Shown: positions 12,352 to 25,850, counted from the first letter of the stretch. The stretch: DNA of 64,000 nucleotides from Rotaria macrura (GCA_900239685.1 OENT01000502.1:42101-106100); one strand, 5' to 3'. A program made the numbers and translations. Notes: generated by a model from the sequence alone, not told the origin.

Positions 12352-15300
12352 ATCTATACATATACATTTCCTTTATCTGTCAACTGTTCTGTCTATCACT
12401 CATTTAATTTCGTCAAGGCGTTTTTCTAGGTGATGAATACCGAGTTCTTATTAATCCATACTGTGTGTGTTGTTCTAAAGAAACAGCAGTATTTCCGGTT
12501 TATTATCTAGTTTTTTAACTCGTCAAACAGACTATCAGTTGTTGACGGCATATGACTGTATGTCTTCTGTTATCAATGAATTTGCGTAGGAAATTTGAGC
12601 CAAATTAATAAAAAAAAAAACGAACATAGTATACTTGTTGAAAAAGAATCGAATGTTTGTACACCCTGGGAGTACTAGCTCTTGGAATGGATTTAATTAT
12701 AAAAGAAACGTCGAATAATAATTAGAAGAAAATCGAACAGCTCTGGGATTAAAATTCTTATCTTTCTATTTGAAGTTAATCAAAGTACTTAATCTATTAA
12801 CATTTATTATGATATGAATTTTGTATTTAAAATGCTATCGTAAAGTAAAGTTTAGGCATGGGCTTATGTAAGTTTTCAAATAGAACATTTCGACGGTGTC
12901 ACTACTATTTTGTTCGATTCGAAACATTCTCATGAATGTAAATGACTTTTTGATGTACTCCAATCATGGATATTTGATATGTATTATTTTGTTTGTATTT
13001 CAACTAGTACAATCTTCTTACCAATAATTGTTCGTTATGTTACACTATATTATAAGATATACTACCTTCAATTACCCGTTAAAAGAAGATTTAACAGTAT
13101 CTACAAAAGAATTCACTTGATGCACATCAAAGATGTAAATGATAAGTGATGTTTATTGTTCGATAGGTTAACATAAACAATTTATTAACTTTGACAATAG
13201 AAAAAGAAATTACATTTTTACTTACTTAATATTCGTAGAAAAAAAAAGATCATCTTCTTTAGATTTAAATCGTAAGGATTTCTATCGTTAGAACAAGTAC
13301 AAAGATATACTTATGAATAAAATATTAGATATGAAAATTGTTTATATTACAAGAAGAGTAAAAATATTGTATCAGATCAAGAATTCTGCAAGATAAATTT
13401 TTTTCTTTGCCTCAGATATACTTAAGGTTGATCTAAGAGACTCGCACAACTAGTTATTCTAACTGTTCCATTAGCATCTTAGCAGATCTCAAAGTAAATT
13501 TGTCAAATGATTAACAAATTACTAAGAAAAGAATGTACGGAATTTATCCGTTCTACGATAAGTAAGATATTTATTATTAATCGACGATAGCGTGAATATT
13601 GAAGGAAATATTTTGATACAATGTGATTTATATAGATTATTTCATTTTCTACGTATAAATAACATAAATCAACTATAAGACGATTCTTATGAAGTACTTT
13701 GATGAAACCCAGATCAAATAAATATCATCAATTATTATTTCAGTTTTTACAATTCAACTGACGCAATAAAAATACATTAGTCATGCGAGAAAAACTAATC
13801 ATCTTATCAGTATTTAATATAAAAGTAATTTCTTTTTCTAGTTCATTAGATTGAGTGGCATACATAGAATCGATGTTGTAACATGTTCTTATCATACTCG
13901 TTTTATTTGTGTATAGTAGATTTTAAATCTTGTCAAAATACACTATCCATATGATATAAATACAAATAGCATAAAAAGTATTTATTTTAAATTATAATGA
14001 ATTTATTTTCGATGTTTCATAATTTGAAAATGAATACATTGTTTTTATTATTTGATATAGAACGAGAAATGCACTTTTTCAGTTTGGAATATGTTAAAAG
14101 GAATACAAACTGGTTTTAATTATCTAGCTTCGTATGAATTTGTAAGGTTTAATTAGTTTTCTAGTAGAAAATCAACGAATACATAGTCTGTATGTCAAAC
14201 AATCTAAACGGCTAGATGCACATTAATGATACTTTTTTTAGAGTTTCATACTAAAATATTAACAAAAAACAAATACATTAATTACTTTATCAATGATATT
14301 GAATCAAAATCATAAGCTAAGCATGCATATTTAAGTTTGTTACTGTTATCGTTGAATATTGCACCATTAACTTTCTTCCGCTGCGAATGAAACATGATAT
14401 GAAATTGTAAGATAGCTGAATGAATGTATCGTAGACAACTTGTATTTCTAATTAACATCGGAGATGAAAAACATTATCGAACACCTGAATGTCTTCATAT
14501 CCGATCAAGGCATCATTTATTTTTGGTCACGTATAGTTTGTTTTTTTTTTATAAAATTTTAATGAGACATTAAAAGAAAAAGATTATCTCGAATTCGTCA
14601 ATAAGAAACAAAAAACAATATAATTCACAATATGAAAAATAAATTTATCTCAACATCCAATCTGATCCCCATGGCTTATTCATTATCCTTCTGATGTATA
14701 CACGAAAAGAAAATAATATAGTAATTAAACTTTATTCTAGCCTGACTATTAGGTTTCAGGCTAATTCATCTTTAGTTTCTTTTGTGCAGTAAAACTACTT
14801 TAATGAAAAAATGTACGTTGATGTATGTCTGTAAGGAATAAAAGTTGAGTAAAATCTTCTATGTGTTACTTTCATTGCTGTAATGGATTGATTCCTTCAT
14901 CATTGTTTGTAGTCATGTGTTGAATCACCCACTTTTGCTTTTCATATTCACATACAGTTTATTCAACTGATTTTTCTTTGAATAATATTACATGTTCATA
15001 AAAAAAAAATAAAAAAAACGAACCATTGATTTGCATGATATTCATTTTAAACTTGTCAATATCACCTATGTCTATTATCATAATTCATGTATAAATATAA
15101 CTTTTGACAATAAAATACCCGAATAAAACATATTTTATCAGTGGCTTGTCATAAATAATTATGTATAAATGAATACAATGCAATCAAGAGAAACGGTGCA
15201 TTCTAATTTTGACGTATAATGTTCATATTGGAATTATTTAAAAGATAGATGATTATACCTGGGAATTAATTACATATGTCATACACTAACGCTAATATTG

Positions 15301-16396
15301 AACGAAAGGTTTTTTTTTATCAACTGTGTATAAGTAGTAGTAGTAGTTATGGCATAGAATTCGTATCCTATAAATTCTAGAACACAAAATGAAAATAGAA
15401 TAAAATATCATAGCATACTTTGATTCAATGTAAAAATAGCAGGTGGCACAATAGATTCAAGACAACATGTTTCTTTAATCGTCGATTGATGACGTGAGTC
15501 AGAAGCAATTTTTTTTAAGCTTTGAATTGAAATAGAACTCTCGTATTGTAAGTTAATATGTGTTTGAAATTTTTTTGAAATATGAAGATTAGAAACCACG
15601 AGTGTATTGTGAAAAGATTTTCAGGAAAAAATATTAATCTATATAGACACTATAAAGAAGGAGTTTATGATTGATGGACATAATCATTAGTTTTCGATAA
15701 AGTTTGAATACAATAGTAGATTTCTGTTTCCTTTCACTTTTCATGAACACACAGGAAATAAAAGATACGCGTCAATGAGAGACAAAAATTCGATGATATG
15801 ATGACTAACGGTGTCACTTTATAGTTTTGAAAAATATAGATAAATGTATGAATTTTTCTATTAGCAAGAAGCAAACCAGTTCGTACGTTAGTAGTAGGAT
15901 ATGTTGACTAGAAGACCCTTTTCATTACACACATTTCTTTTATCCAAATATAGAATGTACAGAGTAAGAATGTTAGAAAAAATTAATTAGCATATTTTAT
16001 ATCATATTTTGCTGCAAAAAGATGTCTTCATCATGTAAGTGAATCATCGCATTTAGGACAATCTTTCAATTAATTCATATTAACTATTCGCTTTGGTCAA
16101 TCCGCATTTTGATAAGAATCTCAACAAAATGAATTTGAAATTTTGATCGTCTTGATACAGTTTTGATCAGTGTTCACTCGATGGTCTATTATTCTTTTCA
16201 GTAGTTTAATGATCTCTTCCTTGACAACAACATAGACAAAGTCTACTAGTTTACCATTTAAGTTTATGCCTCGTCTAATTTTATCGCAGAGAACTATTAA
16301 CTATAGCTGATGAACTTTTTAATTCGTATCTGTCTATTCTTCTTGATAGACATCTTGCAAACAAGAAATTACGATTTCTTTCAGCATAGTACTTAA

Positions 16397-16499
16397 CAGA
16401 GGTGTCCACAGGGTAACGTTTTCTTACCCTATCATGCCCTACCCTAGTCTATAGGAAAGTAAAAATAAACTTGTTTATCTTGCACTGTAGACACCTCTG
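16397..16499. mobile_element. 103-bp MITE-like element with CAGAGGTGTC termini
   Basis: The left end CAGAGGTGTCCACAG at 16397 and the reverse complement of the right end, CAGAGGTGTCTACAG, match at 14 of 15 positions. The two termini are exact to the end of CAGAGGTGTC. The CAGAG-type terminus is reminiscent of hAT-derived MITEs. I could not see a convincing 8-bp target duplication, so the family is inference. Confidence 0.55.
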
Positions 16500-19400
16500 A
16501 TGTTGATAGATACAACAAAACCGGTTCATTCGAAAATAATGAACAAATTCATGTGACTCGTACCATGTCTTCACTTCACGATGAGATGACATCTATTTCC
16601 TATATACTTGCGAGAAAATTTATCATATGACTGCATTTTTGCTAGATTCGTATGGACTAGTAATTTATCACTATATCTAGTTCTTCACAAAGAAATAAAT
16701 ATATTTTGTTTTATCTTATCATGAAACAATTGAAAGAGATGCAGTTATAGGATAAATATTACTTTCCATGCTATTGAAGAAAAGTTTTATTGGTAAATTG
16801 TTGAAAGAGTCAAAAACAATCGGCTACATCAATTCATAAATATACGAGACACTCTCTATGCCTGACGACTCGATCTTTTCACGTAATAATACTAATTTGA
16901 TTGTTCATGCACGCTTACAACAGCTCCTATGGACGAAAATTATACAACTTTATTGTTTGACGCTATCCTATTCACATTAACAACAATATCCGGATAATTA
17001 ATAGATTTAAATCTATGTATTAGTGCATATAGCTGCATACTAGAGAAGTATAAGGATAAAGATAGAAGAAGAGCCGGTGAGAAAATAAGAAAAAAAATCA
17101 TTTGAACAATTAAAGAGTGTGAGTTCATTGATGCTCAAAGATGTAGAACCGTAAAGAAAAATACTTCTACTTCTTTATCAAGGATGATATAATTTACGTT
17201 TTTATGAATGCTGTGAAGTATTAATCACAAGTACCCAACAGTAGTTATTTTTTAATCTTATCTGAATAGTGCATGACTCATTATGGTGTTAATCATCGAA
17301 TGTCTTCATCGAACTCTTCTAAATCTGAATATAAACTTTAAAATCACATAGCATCAAGCCGAAAAAGTTCTTATAGAATTACCACTAAAAGAGTACGTAG
17401 TATCTCATGATTAGTTTGGTGCTATGAAACATATGTCCAGCGCTAATCTCTCCCATAGTGCTGTAAATGCATTCAAGGTTATATTAAAGTTCAGATGAGA
17501 AAAAAAAGTCTTTTTTTCTCTCTATAGATACAGTATAGTTGATATGGAAATGAGAAAAAATTGTTTATGCATGTTCATGGAAACTTGACGCAGACTCAAC
17601 AAAAGGATTCATAAAATACATCAAGTGCTGCAATACTTGAATTCTTGGTAATTTGATTAGGAACTAGATAGTAGTAGAGCTTCACTAGACTAAGAAATAC
17701 GATGCTAAGCACTCACTTTAGCTTTAGGGAAAACAAATGTTATATACAGATTGAGTACTCTACTTATGAATTCATTTTAATAGCCCCAAGGAATCGAAAG
17801 CATTCTGCCGTGGCTTTCCAATCAAAGACGGAGCATTCTCGACAACTGCTTGATCTAACATTGGAGCAACATGAGCAGTATCCATTCTCAATGACACTAT
17901 TCTGTGAGCTCTACCAAATGATATCGACAGATTTCTAGCAATCGGTGATACTTTATCGATCATGTATTTCAATGATTCATCGTTTGCCATCCGCTATATT
18001 AACAGCTGTTTCACATAGGAGTCGATAGCGTGGCACCTAACTTCTCTTACCGCTTTCATTTTAATTATCTCAAAACGAAGAGAAGGCAAAATCCTTCCAA
18101 TATTATCATTTTCGGACGCTATCTGCTGGGAAACGGACCATGATAGAAAAAATGTTAGAAAAAAAGTAATCGGTTCAATCTTGGTACTTGGACCACACGT
18201 CTGATGTAGCGTTTTCGAACTTTTAATTCTCGTGATCATCGCGTTATAAAATAACTAGTTCTTTACGTACGCAAAATGTAAAGTAAGATAGAAAGAAACA
18301 AACAAACAAAGTAAACTTGCACATGACAAGATAACGGCTTTGCTTCGCAACGCATTAAAAAAACCAAAACCAAAACGAACTATCGAATGAATATTTAAAA
18401 AAAACTGATAAAAGTAAAGCAGTGAACTTATCTATAGTCTTGTATGAAAAAAAATTTCTTTAGTTACTATTCGTTTTGAAAGAACGAAAGTTGTCTGGTT
18501 GAAAAATTAGTACTATAAGTGCTGGATCAATAATGCAAGAAAACGCTGGTGAGATAGCGGTTTTCGATGTTTTTCTTTAAAATTTTATTAAGCCAGATAT
18601 ATAAAGGTTAGATGCATACAGCTATCTTATCTGTGCGTTCTCTAGCTTGCCATATTAGCGAATTAAGATCTGATTAGCTTAAGAATCATATGACATTTCC
18701 CATGAAGCGATTTTCATAGGAGTATAGGTGGGGCACAGAATCCAATCTATATAGATTCTGATGGCATCAAAAATGAATACTAGATAGAAGATCCACTCTA
18801 AAAATAGATCGAATCAGTCATACAAGGGTTCGTTATTCATCAGTTGGGGATTAGTAAATTGATGCAAAGTAGTGTAGTTTTTGCCACGTCGCACATTTAT
18901 TTAAAGATTTTTCTCAAACGAATGAACATTCGTATATTTAAACGGCTTCAAGTTTGCATCTCCTGTTGTTGCTGCTCGAATGTGTTTCCCTCTCGCTAAT
19001 AGAAAAATTCATACTTTTATCTCTTTACTTTGCTTTATTTTTCAAAAATCAGAATTAATTTATATTTATTTTATAAATGAAAAGATTTTATTTATATTTA
19101 TATTTATAAAATAAAGTAAAGAAGAAGTAACATCTCGCAATGGTAACTTGTGCTTCGAAACCCTTCCCTTAACAGTGAGTTATCGAATCACGATGAACAT
19201 GTCATGTGTTTGTGAATGGTATTTAATTATTGATTGCTTTTTTTTTGTATTTTCGACACGACGTGAACGACATATCAACATACTGTGAAGCCACTGCTAA
19301 TCTATATCATTTCAATTTTGTAAGAATTAGTTTCTCAGGATCCTGACAAATAGTACACATCGTATCGACCATAAAAACTTTCGAGCATTAAATATTATTC

Positions 19401-20316
19401 ACAAACCCATGATATGTTCGTCGTGATTCAATGGCTCAATTTCAAGAGCAGCGTTTCGGAGAATGTAGCAGTTATCATGTCATCTAGTTCGATGCCAGAT
19501 AGACGTGTAACTTTTATTTTCTGTTTGTTCATCAACAGCCAAGAAAGAAAAACAATTTCGATTCTATTAAAACATAACATATCCTTCCATTCAATCGTTT
19601 GAATTGTTTCTCTAATATTTCTGTTAACAATAACATTTTTAAGTGACAGATGTTTTTATTTAAAAAGAAAATTTCAATTATATTTTATCGACTGCTGCCA
19701 TTCTGTCAGTTTCAAGGCCTTTTAGTAAAGAATTTCTTCGTCTTTTTTACTATGCAGAAAAAAAAGATTTACTTTAGAATCCCTTAAATCAGAATGTTTG
19801 ATATAGTGAAGGTTGTATACATATTATTTAGATGATTATCACCTTAATTTTAAAGCTATTTTCAAATCACACGAAAAAATTCGTAAGAGAAAGTAAGAAA
19901 TCGCGTAGCGAGTTTCTAATTTAGAGAAGTTGTTGAAATTTTTCTCGAGAAGGATTCTCGACTTCATTACATTTTATTATTTTTTTCTAAACAATGCTGA
20001 CAGCAATAAAGGATTTTTTTCTTCAATAGTAATTTCACAAATAAAACCAGAAATTTACTTTACCTATACATGTCGACTGAATTTTGTTCTCAATATACAA
20101 ACGAATTTTGGATACTATGGCCCTAATCGAATCACATCATTTTCATCGTGTTCAAAACACTTGCTGTTAAGTAGAAAACAAAAAAAAAACACAATAAACT
20201 TGACTATGAATGTGTATGTAACGATATATTCTATTTTCAGTTGAAGATTTAGTCAAACTCAACAGATGAAGCAACTATCCGTCGAATTATATAGTTGGGA
20301 TACAGAAGATCATCTA

Positions 20317-20386
20317 GAAAGAGAAAGCAATAAAATCATCAAGAAAGAGAAAATTCATTGCAACAAATTTTATTGCTTTCTCTTTC
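20317..20386. repeat. perfect 20-bp inverted repeat with 30-bp loop
   Basis: GAAAGAGAAAGCAATAAAAT at 20317-20336 is exactly complementary to 20367-20386. The stem is perfect despite the low-complexity neighbourhood. It could be a MITE remnant or a hairpin RNA; no product can be assigned. Confidence 0.6.
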
Positions 20387-21811
20387 ACACTCAAGAAAAT
20401 ATAGAATTGCAAAGAAAGTATATGATCATTCTATTTAAATAACTTAAAATTCGATTGTATCGTTTCTAGATCTCTTACTTCGATTGCCTCCATCTAAATT
20501 TTTTTTTCTTACTCGATCGAAAAAACGAAAGACGGTTTCTTCAGATATTTTTTTCATCTTTTTTTATGTTCATTTTACACTAAAAATGAAATATACTCAA
20601 GTCTTTTTCTACGAATCTACGAAAGTATATGAGAAAAGTGTACAATACGTTTAGCGAGTTTCTTGAATAGAATAATGCAAAAGTCAGATAGGAACATTTC
20701 TCTCTTTGCTTTCATTCTCAATCGCAAAAGTAATGTTCAATTTGTAATGTGCCGCGAAGAACAGTATTTGTGTAGTCTTTCATAAGTTTACTTTTTTCTC
20801 TTTTCCTTTTATTTTACTTATGCATCACATGGCATCGTTTTCTACCGCCATGATCTCGAGAACGTCAATTGAGAAAAGCATTTCTCAAACAAATGATTCT
20901 AGCAATGAGAACCAGCCGACACTTTTTTAAAATCTCTTCTATCATGCTCTGTTCATCAGTAAGTATTGTCGGAAAAAAAACAAATACTACAATACTTATT
21001 ATTTATTCTGCGGCTTTTTTTAAATATCTTTTCGTTTCATCGATACTTTTTTCAGAATAACATCAGTATTTTACCAAAAACGTCTGGTTTCCAAAAAAAA
21101 AGTACACAAAACGACAATGACATAACAGAACCTTTCTATAAATGAGTGCTATAATCAGTTTAAGCGACAGAAAAATGCTTTTGATAATGTTTGCTCATCA
21201 CTTCAGAATCATCAGACAATGAGTATTCTTTATCGATGAAGAGATGAACATTATATCAGTCTTTCACAGTTATTCGGTGAAATATCTCTTGAGAGTATGT
21301 TGAATTGAACAAAATATGTGTTCACCTTTCTTTAAAAATCTGATAAATGTTTTTTTAACTAAATGTCGTATGGCTTTCAATAACAAAAGTATTTTTGCTA
21401 AGGCTTCTATTTAAACGATCATTAGAATAAATGGAATCATCTGTAAACTCGTGTTATATAATCAGTACTAAAAATAGCAGTAATTAATTTGGATAGGATC
21501 AGTTTGTTAAATGTCAGTATCAGGAAAAATTATATAATGGATCAGTTGAAAATGCTTATTAGCGCAGCTCCGTTAGCGCTAAAATGTGAAACCCACATAT
21601 CTTTAGCTTCATAAGGCTAATAGAAAATACAGAAAATGTAATATCACAAATTTTTAGCATCTTCTTCCTCTGGTGGGTGCCCTATTTTTCGTTTCCATTG
21701 TTGCTAGTCGTTCGTTAGTTTCCGTATGTTTTTATTTAACAATGTTCTTACTATAAGCATGGAAGTAAACGGTAAACAACGCTCTTATATATGACGATAA
21801 TAGGTTTAGTC

Positions 21812-21937
21812 CATTTTTGCTGACGATGATTTTTGCCGATTTCAACCTCATCGAAAGAATTTTTCTTTCTTTCTAAAATAGAGAAAAGAAAAATTCTTTC
21901 GGTACAGTTGAAATCGGCGACGTCGTCGGCAAAAATG
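21812..21937. repeat. foldback (near-palindromic) element
   Basis: Left arm about 21812-21875 begins CATTTTTGCTGACGA. The reverse complement of the right arm (21882-21937) begins CATTTTTGCCGACGA. Both contain GCCGATTTCAAC and CGAAAGAATTTTTCTTT. The arms differ by a small indel and a few substitutions, with only about 6 bp of loop. It is either a degenerate MITE or a hairpin-forming locus. A 103-codon minus-strand frame overlaps it but is explained by the repeat. Confidence 0.6.
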
Positions 21938-23978
21938 AAATATACCACGATAATATAATGCGGTTTGCTATGCCTAAAATGGAGTAACACACTGGTTTCT
22001 ATGGACTGTATTGGTGCAGGGGAGGGGCGGCGTCTGTAACCAAGAACTATGTCTGCAAACATATAGGGCGGTGGGAACGAGTGGGGAACATAAAATATCT
22101 CACTCTTAAACTTTCACTCTTTACTTTCTTCGAAAACATATGTGAGTTCCCAGAAAATAATCTTTGTCGGTAGTAAATTCTTAGAAAACAACGTGGTGTG
22201 TCTGAATCTAGAGTAGTGAATCTGAGTTAGGGTGTCCCGTATGTTTTAATAAGCCGAAAACTGATATTTTGTGATCTAAAAGAAGATATGATGCGGATTT
22301 AAAGTCCACAGAATTTTCTCACCACAATTCTTAGGGTGTTGAAGTCTTCGATTGCTGAAAGTTTCAGTTTAGCTGCTCATTCTTTTACATAAAGTAGGCG
22401 ATTCCTGGTTGAACTACCCAGTTAGATTAATTAGTTAATGACTATTATGCGTCGTTTGATTGACATTCCATACGAAAAGATTTCTATGCTTGTATAATTG
22501 AAACACTATCCAGAAAGAGTGCTTTGCGAATGATCCATCCAATGATTATTCATTGCTACTGTAAAATTTAGTGTTTTCAAGCTATGATTATATATTATTG
22601 TTGATTCTCTTTTTTTCTTTCATTTTTTCCTGCACAGGTTTGCTTCCGAAATTTTCTTCTACTCTGTCTAACGTTTTAGAGCATCTCTAGTTCAATCATA
22701 GATATGTAGAATTTTATCAACATAGGTATTTATAAGCAATCTGAGAAATTGTATTAGTGATGATCATATTTCATGTTTTTATATTCAGATTTCTCTTTTC
22801 GCTATCAACTATGTGATGATAATGAAAATAGAGTATAAAAAAAAAGATTTCGAATAAATTGCTCCCTTATAATTAACAAGATTTCACGCTATGGCATAAA
22901 ATATCGATCATTATCACATTAATTAAGAATCTGATTCAGAAAAAAAATACTCAAATAACAGATTTAATCATGAATAGAGAATAGAACCAACAAAACAGTG
23001 ATTCTTTTCGATTGAGTCGTTTAAGATTCGTTTTAGAAATTTCCTTCAATAACAGATTCTGAACTAATTAGTTCTTTAACTTCACTGATATAGAACATTG
23101 AAATCTAGAATGTGTGAAACAATATAAACCATTCAAAAAGCCGGCTTTAAAATAATATTGCTTGGGCTATGCATGAGATATTTATTTTTGGAAACATTGT
23201 AAAAGACTGCTTCTGGTTACCTACTTGGCAACCGTTGATTGATAAAACAGAAAAGAAAAAGCTGTAGTCATGTAATGTGTTAATAGCTTTCAAAATTCTC
23301 ACGTTTCAATTAATTGTTAAACAGTTTTATTTTTATAGTGACATTAGTTTTTTCATTGTTGCGGCTTAACACTAGATTAGAGTACATATTACAATTAAGA
23401 CTTGGCAGGATTTATCTATCAGTTTTTCAAAGTTTCAAGGTTTTCTGTTCCTATAATGATTGTAAAAGAATATTAAGATCAATGAAATTTACATTACATT
23501 GACGATCGATAAAATATTGTATAAGAAAAAAAAATACTATTGAATTCCTTACGAATTAAGGTCATTTTTATCGTACCTAGTTTATTTAAGTATAATATTT
23601 GATCACAATCTACAGTATACCTGTTTAAATAAACGTTTGTAGTGCTTCAAGAAGTTTTATTGGAGCGCCTTGAATTAGTTCTTCTAACCATATGTTATAC
23701 TAAATGTAATCGAGTAAAAGACGAACGAATGAAGCAAGTAGAGTAGTTCTTTTTTAATTTCGACTGCTGTTGCCATTCATATAATCATGAACTTATAGAA
23801 GCACGTTCGTTCCTTACCACCACCTGTTCTTTTCTACCGTCGACAATTGATGCTAAAAAAATGATTAAAAAAAACAGACATTTTTACTTTAGAATGTACT
23901 GTCATTTTTTTAAATTTATGTCGTGACTTATAGATCAATGCCAGATCATTTAATAGACAATTCAAATTAAAGAAAGAT

Positions 23979-25565
23979 ATGGATTCTCAACGATATTTCT
24001 CTGTCACTGTGTATTTATTTGCATTGATTGGCTTTCTATATGTATTTCATTATTTACTTGATAATCGAATGCAATTGATACCGAAATCAATTAGAAAAGC
24101 ATTAAAGATTGACAGGAACAACAATGATAATATTGATATTAAAAGTGATGATAATGATCAAACTATGAACGAACTTTGGAATAGAAATAACTTTTCTATA
24201 GCAAACCATCTTCTAAAACAAGTTGCTCAGTGTCCTGAATGTTTTTTATTTTTATTTACTAACAAAACTCTATCGAACAACGAAACAATATTTCATATTT
24301 TTAATCGAATACCAAATAATACACAAGCAATATTTTATCCGTTAACAATGAAACTTTATTATAATCAGCCAATACCTTATTATAAAATATTATCAAATAA
24401 TCAAACAGAAATAACAATACGCATTCGACAGAATTGGATAGAACATATTAATAAAATTAATAAAATTAAAAAGAATTCTATTCTTCATTTTATTCTTCAA
24501 TCATTGAAACAATCAATTCAAACAATCAATTATTCATGGTCAAATAGAACAAAATTAATTCTTTACTACACAAAATTTTTCGGTAATACTTATTGGTATA
24601 ATTCAGATGAGAAAGCTGTTTATTCCAATGATTTCAATTTAAATAATTGTCCTCTATCGGTAAATGCATGTTATGTTACAATAAATCATAACTTGTTTTC
24701 TCAAAGTGATGCATCTCTTATTCATCTTCGTGAATCAATTAATTATGAAAAAATTAATAAAATGAGACGTCAATCAAATCAAAGATTTGTATTCTTTCTA
24801 AAAGAATCTCCTGTTCATTCTCCCGTTCTTTCCTCGAAACAGCATGGCAGCTTATTTAATTATACTCAAACATATCGACCAGATTCTGATATAACATCAA
24901 CAACGGCAGGAGATTTCTTCTGGTTGTTCAATCATAAAATATATCCAAACTATGATTTCGAATCTATTATAAAAACGAAAGTATCGGGAAAAATTCTTGT
25001 TGCTATAATTTCTAATTGTGGTGGTTCGAGTAATCGTTTAAATTATATAAATGAATTAAAAAAATACATAGCTGTAGATGTCTATGGCAAATGTGGACAA
25101 CCATGCCCTAGTGCTACCGATTGTCGTCAATATGTGTACTCGACCTATAAATTCTATCTATCATTTGAGAATAGTCTTTGTGATGAATATGTGACAGAAA
25201 AATTCTTTTTGGCTGTCCATAGTGCACGAATAATACCAGTTGTACTTGGTTGGGCACGTTACGATCATTACATACCATCGACAGGATATATTGATGTTCG
25301 AAATTTTCCAACACCACGTGTACTTGCTACATACATTGATTTTCTTGATAAAAACACAACAGCCTACTTAGAATATTTTCGATGGAGACAATATGCACTT
25401 CATGTTAAACCTCCAAAGTATATGTGTGAACTTTGTTTAAAATTATTTCTTGATGACAAAGATCATAAACAACAATCATTGGAACATATTGATCAATATT
25501 GGAATAGGAAAACTCAATGTCACAAATATGAAAAAAATCGCAATGGCACATGGATTATGATTTAG
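23979..25565 (+). CDS. alpha-(1,3)-fucosyltransferase (GT10), Golgi type II
   Basis: Single-exon gene of 528 residues. The family moves fucose from GDP-fucose onto GlcNAc of glycoprotein or glycolipid glycans in the Golgi. A short cytoplasmic N-terminus and one signal anchor at about residues 7-27 are followed by a long, Asn-rich stem. The catalytic C-terminal domain shows the classic GT10 blocks: NRLNYINELKKYIAVDVYGKCG (from about 350), then YKFYLSFENSLCDEYVTEKFF (about 390-410, the nucleotide-binding signature), then IPVVLGWARYD and a late YLEYFRWR (about 462). Many N-x-S/T sites lie in the stem. The protein is longer than typical animal FUTs (about 350-430) because of the stem. No break is visible. 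The exact linkage specificity cannot be read from sequence. Confidence 0.95.
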   Translation: MDSQRYFSVTVYLFALIGFLYVFHYLLDNRMQLIPKSIRKALKIDRNNNDNIDIKSDDNDQTMNELWNRNNFSIANHLLKQVAQCPECFLFLFTNKTLSNNETIFHIFNRIPNNTQAIFYPLTMKLYYNQPIPYYKILSNNQTEITIRIRQNWIEHINKINKIKKNSILHFILQSLKQSIQTINYSWSNRTKLILYYTKFFGNTYWYNSDEKAVYSNDFNLNNCPLSVNACYVTINHNLFSQSDASLIHLRESINYEKINKMRRQSNQRFVFFLKESPVHSPVLSSKQHGSLFNYTQTYRPDSDITSTTAGDFFWLFNHKIYPNYDFESIIKTKVSGKILVAIISNCGGSSNRLNYINELKKYIAVDVYGKCGQPCPSATDCRQYVYSTYKFYLSFENSLCDEYVTEKFFLAVHSARIIPVVLGWARYDHYIPSTGYIDVRNFPTPRVLATYIDFLDKNTTAYLEYFRWRQYALHVKPPKYMCELCLKLFLDDKDHKQQSLEHIDQYWNRKTQCHKYEKNRNGTWIMI

Positions 25566-25622
25566 ATATTGATTTAAATTTTTTCTTCTCGTCCTAAAAC
25601 GTGATACAATAGTGAAACGCAT

Positions 25623-25850
25623 ATGACATTAACTGGCCATAAAACTGTTATTTTTGTTTTTATGTTATTATTTAGTATAATATATTATACCAAAATAGTA
25701 ATACTAAATGAATGTCGTTTTATTAATTCCTATGGATTATTTTTGTTTTTGCTAAATATAATACATTTTTGTGAGTCACAAAAAAAAAGAAGTGAATATT
25801 TAAGCGAAGAAGTAATACCAACATCGAAACTTTTAGTTGTAGAAAACCGG
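25623..25850 (+). CDS. possible N-terminal fragment of a membrane protein, cut by poly-G/N
   Basis: Starting 58 bp after the fucosyltransferase stop, an open frame begins MTLTGHKTVIFVFMLLFSII, a plausible signal anchor of the same topology as its neighbour. A charged stretch (SQKKRSEYLSEEVIPTSK) follows. The frame then runs into a 15-G run and an N, after which it reads nonsense. It may be the first exon of a second glycosyltransferase-like gene broken by misassembly, or chance. No catalytic motif is visible. Confidence 0.25.

Larger units (their letters stand above)
11261..23978. other. 12.7 kb gene-less region with simple repeats and foldbacks
   Basis: No gene is supported. It contains a GA dinucleotide repeat (about 11505-11530), an AT dinucleotide palindrome (about 12315-12351), a short AGT repeat (about 15333-15347), a 103-bp foldback at 16397-16499, a 20-bp perfect inverted repeat at 20317-20386 and a longer foldback at 21812-21937. 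Several 60-100 codon frames exist (16940-17128, 17702-18239, 21751-22062), but none has splice support or family resemblance. The length contrasts with the denser right half of the window. Confidence 0.5.

Noticed and set aside
15320..15620. Minus-strand coding-like stretch (SLKKIASDSRHQSTIKETCC) with a possible 42-bp intron at 15378-15419
   Set aside because: No ATG, an upstream in-frame stop without a good acceptor, and an intron shorter than all others in the window.
16940..17128. 62-codon minus-strand frame with a hydrophobic N-terminus
   Set aside because: Resembles a signal peptide only superficially; no family, no splice or conservation evidence.
17702..18239. Overlapping frames on both strands, slightly higher GC
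   Set aside because: Considered as a transposase remnant, but no frame gives a recognisable motif and stops interrupt every join I tried.
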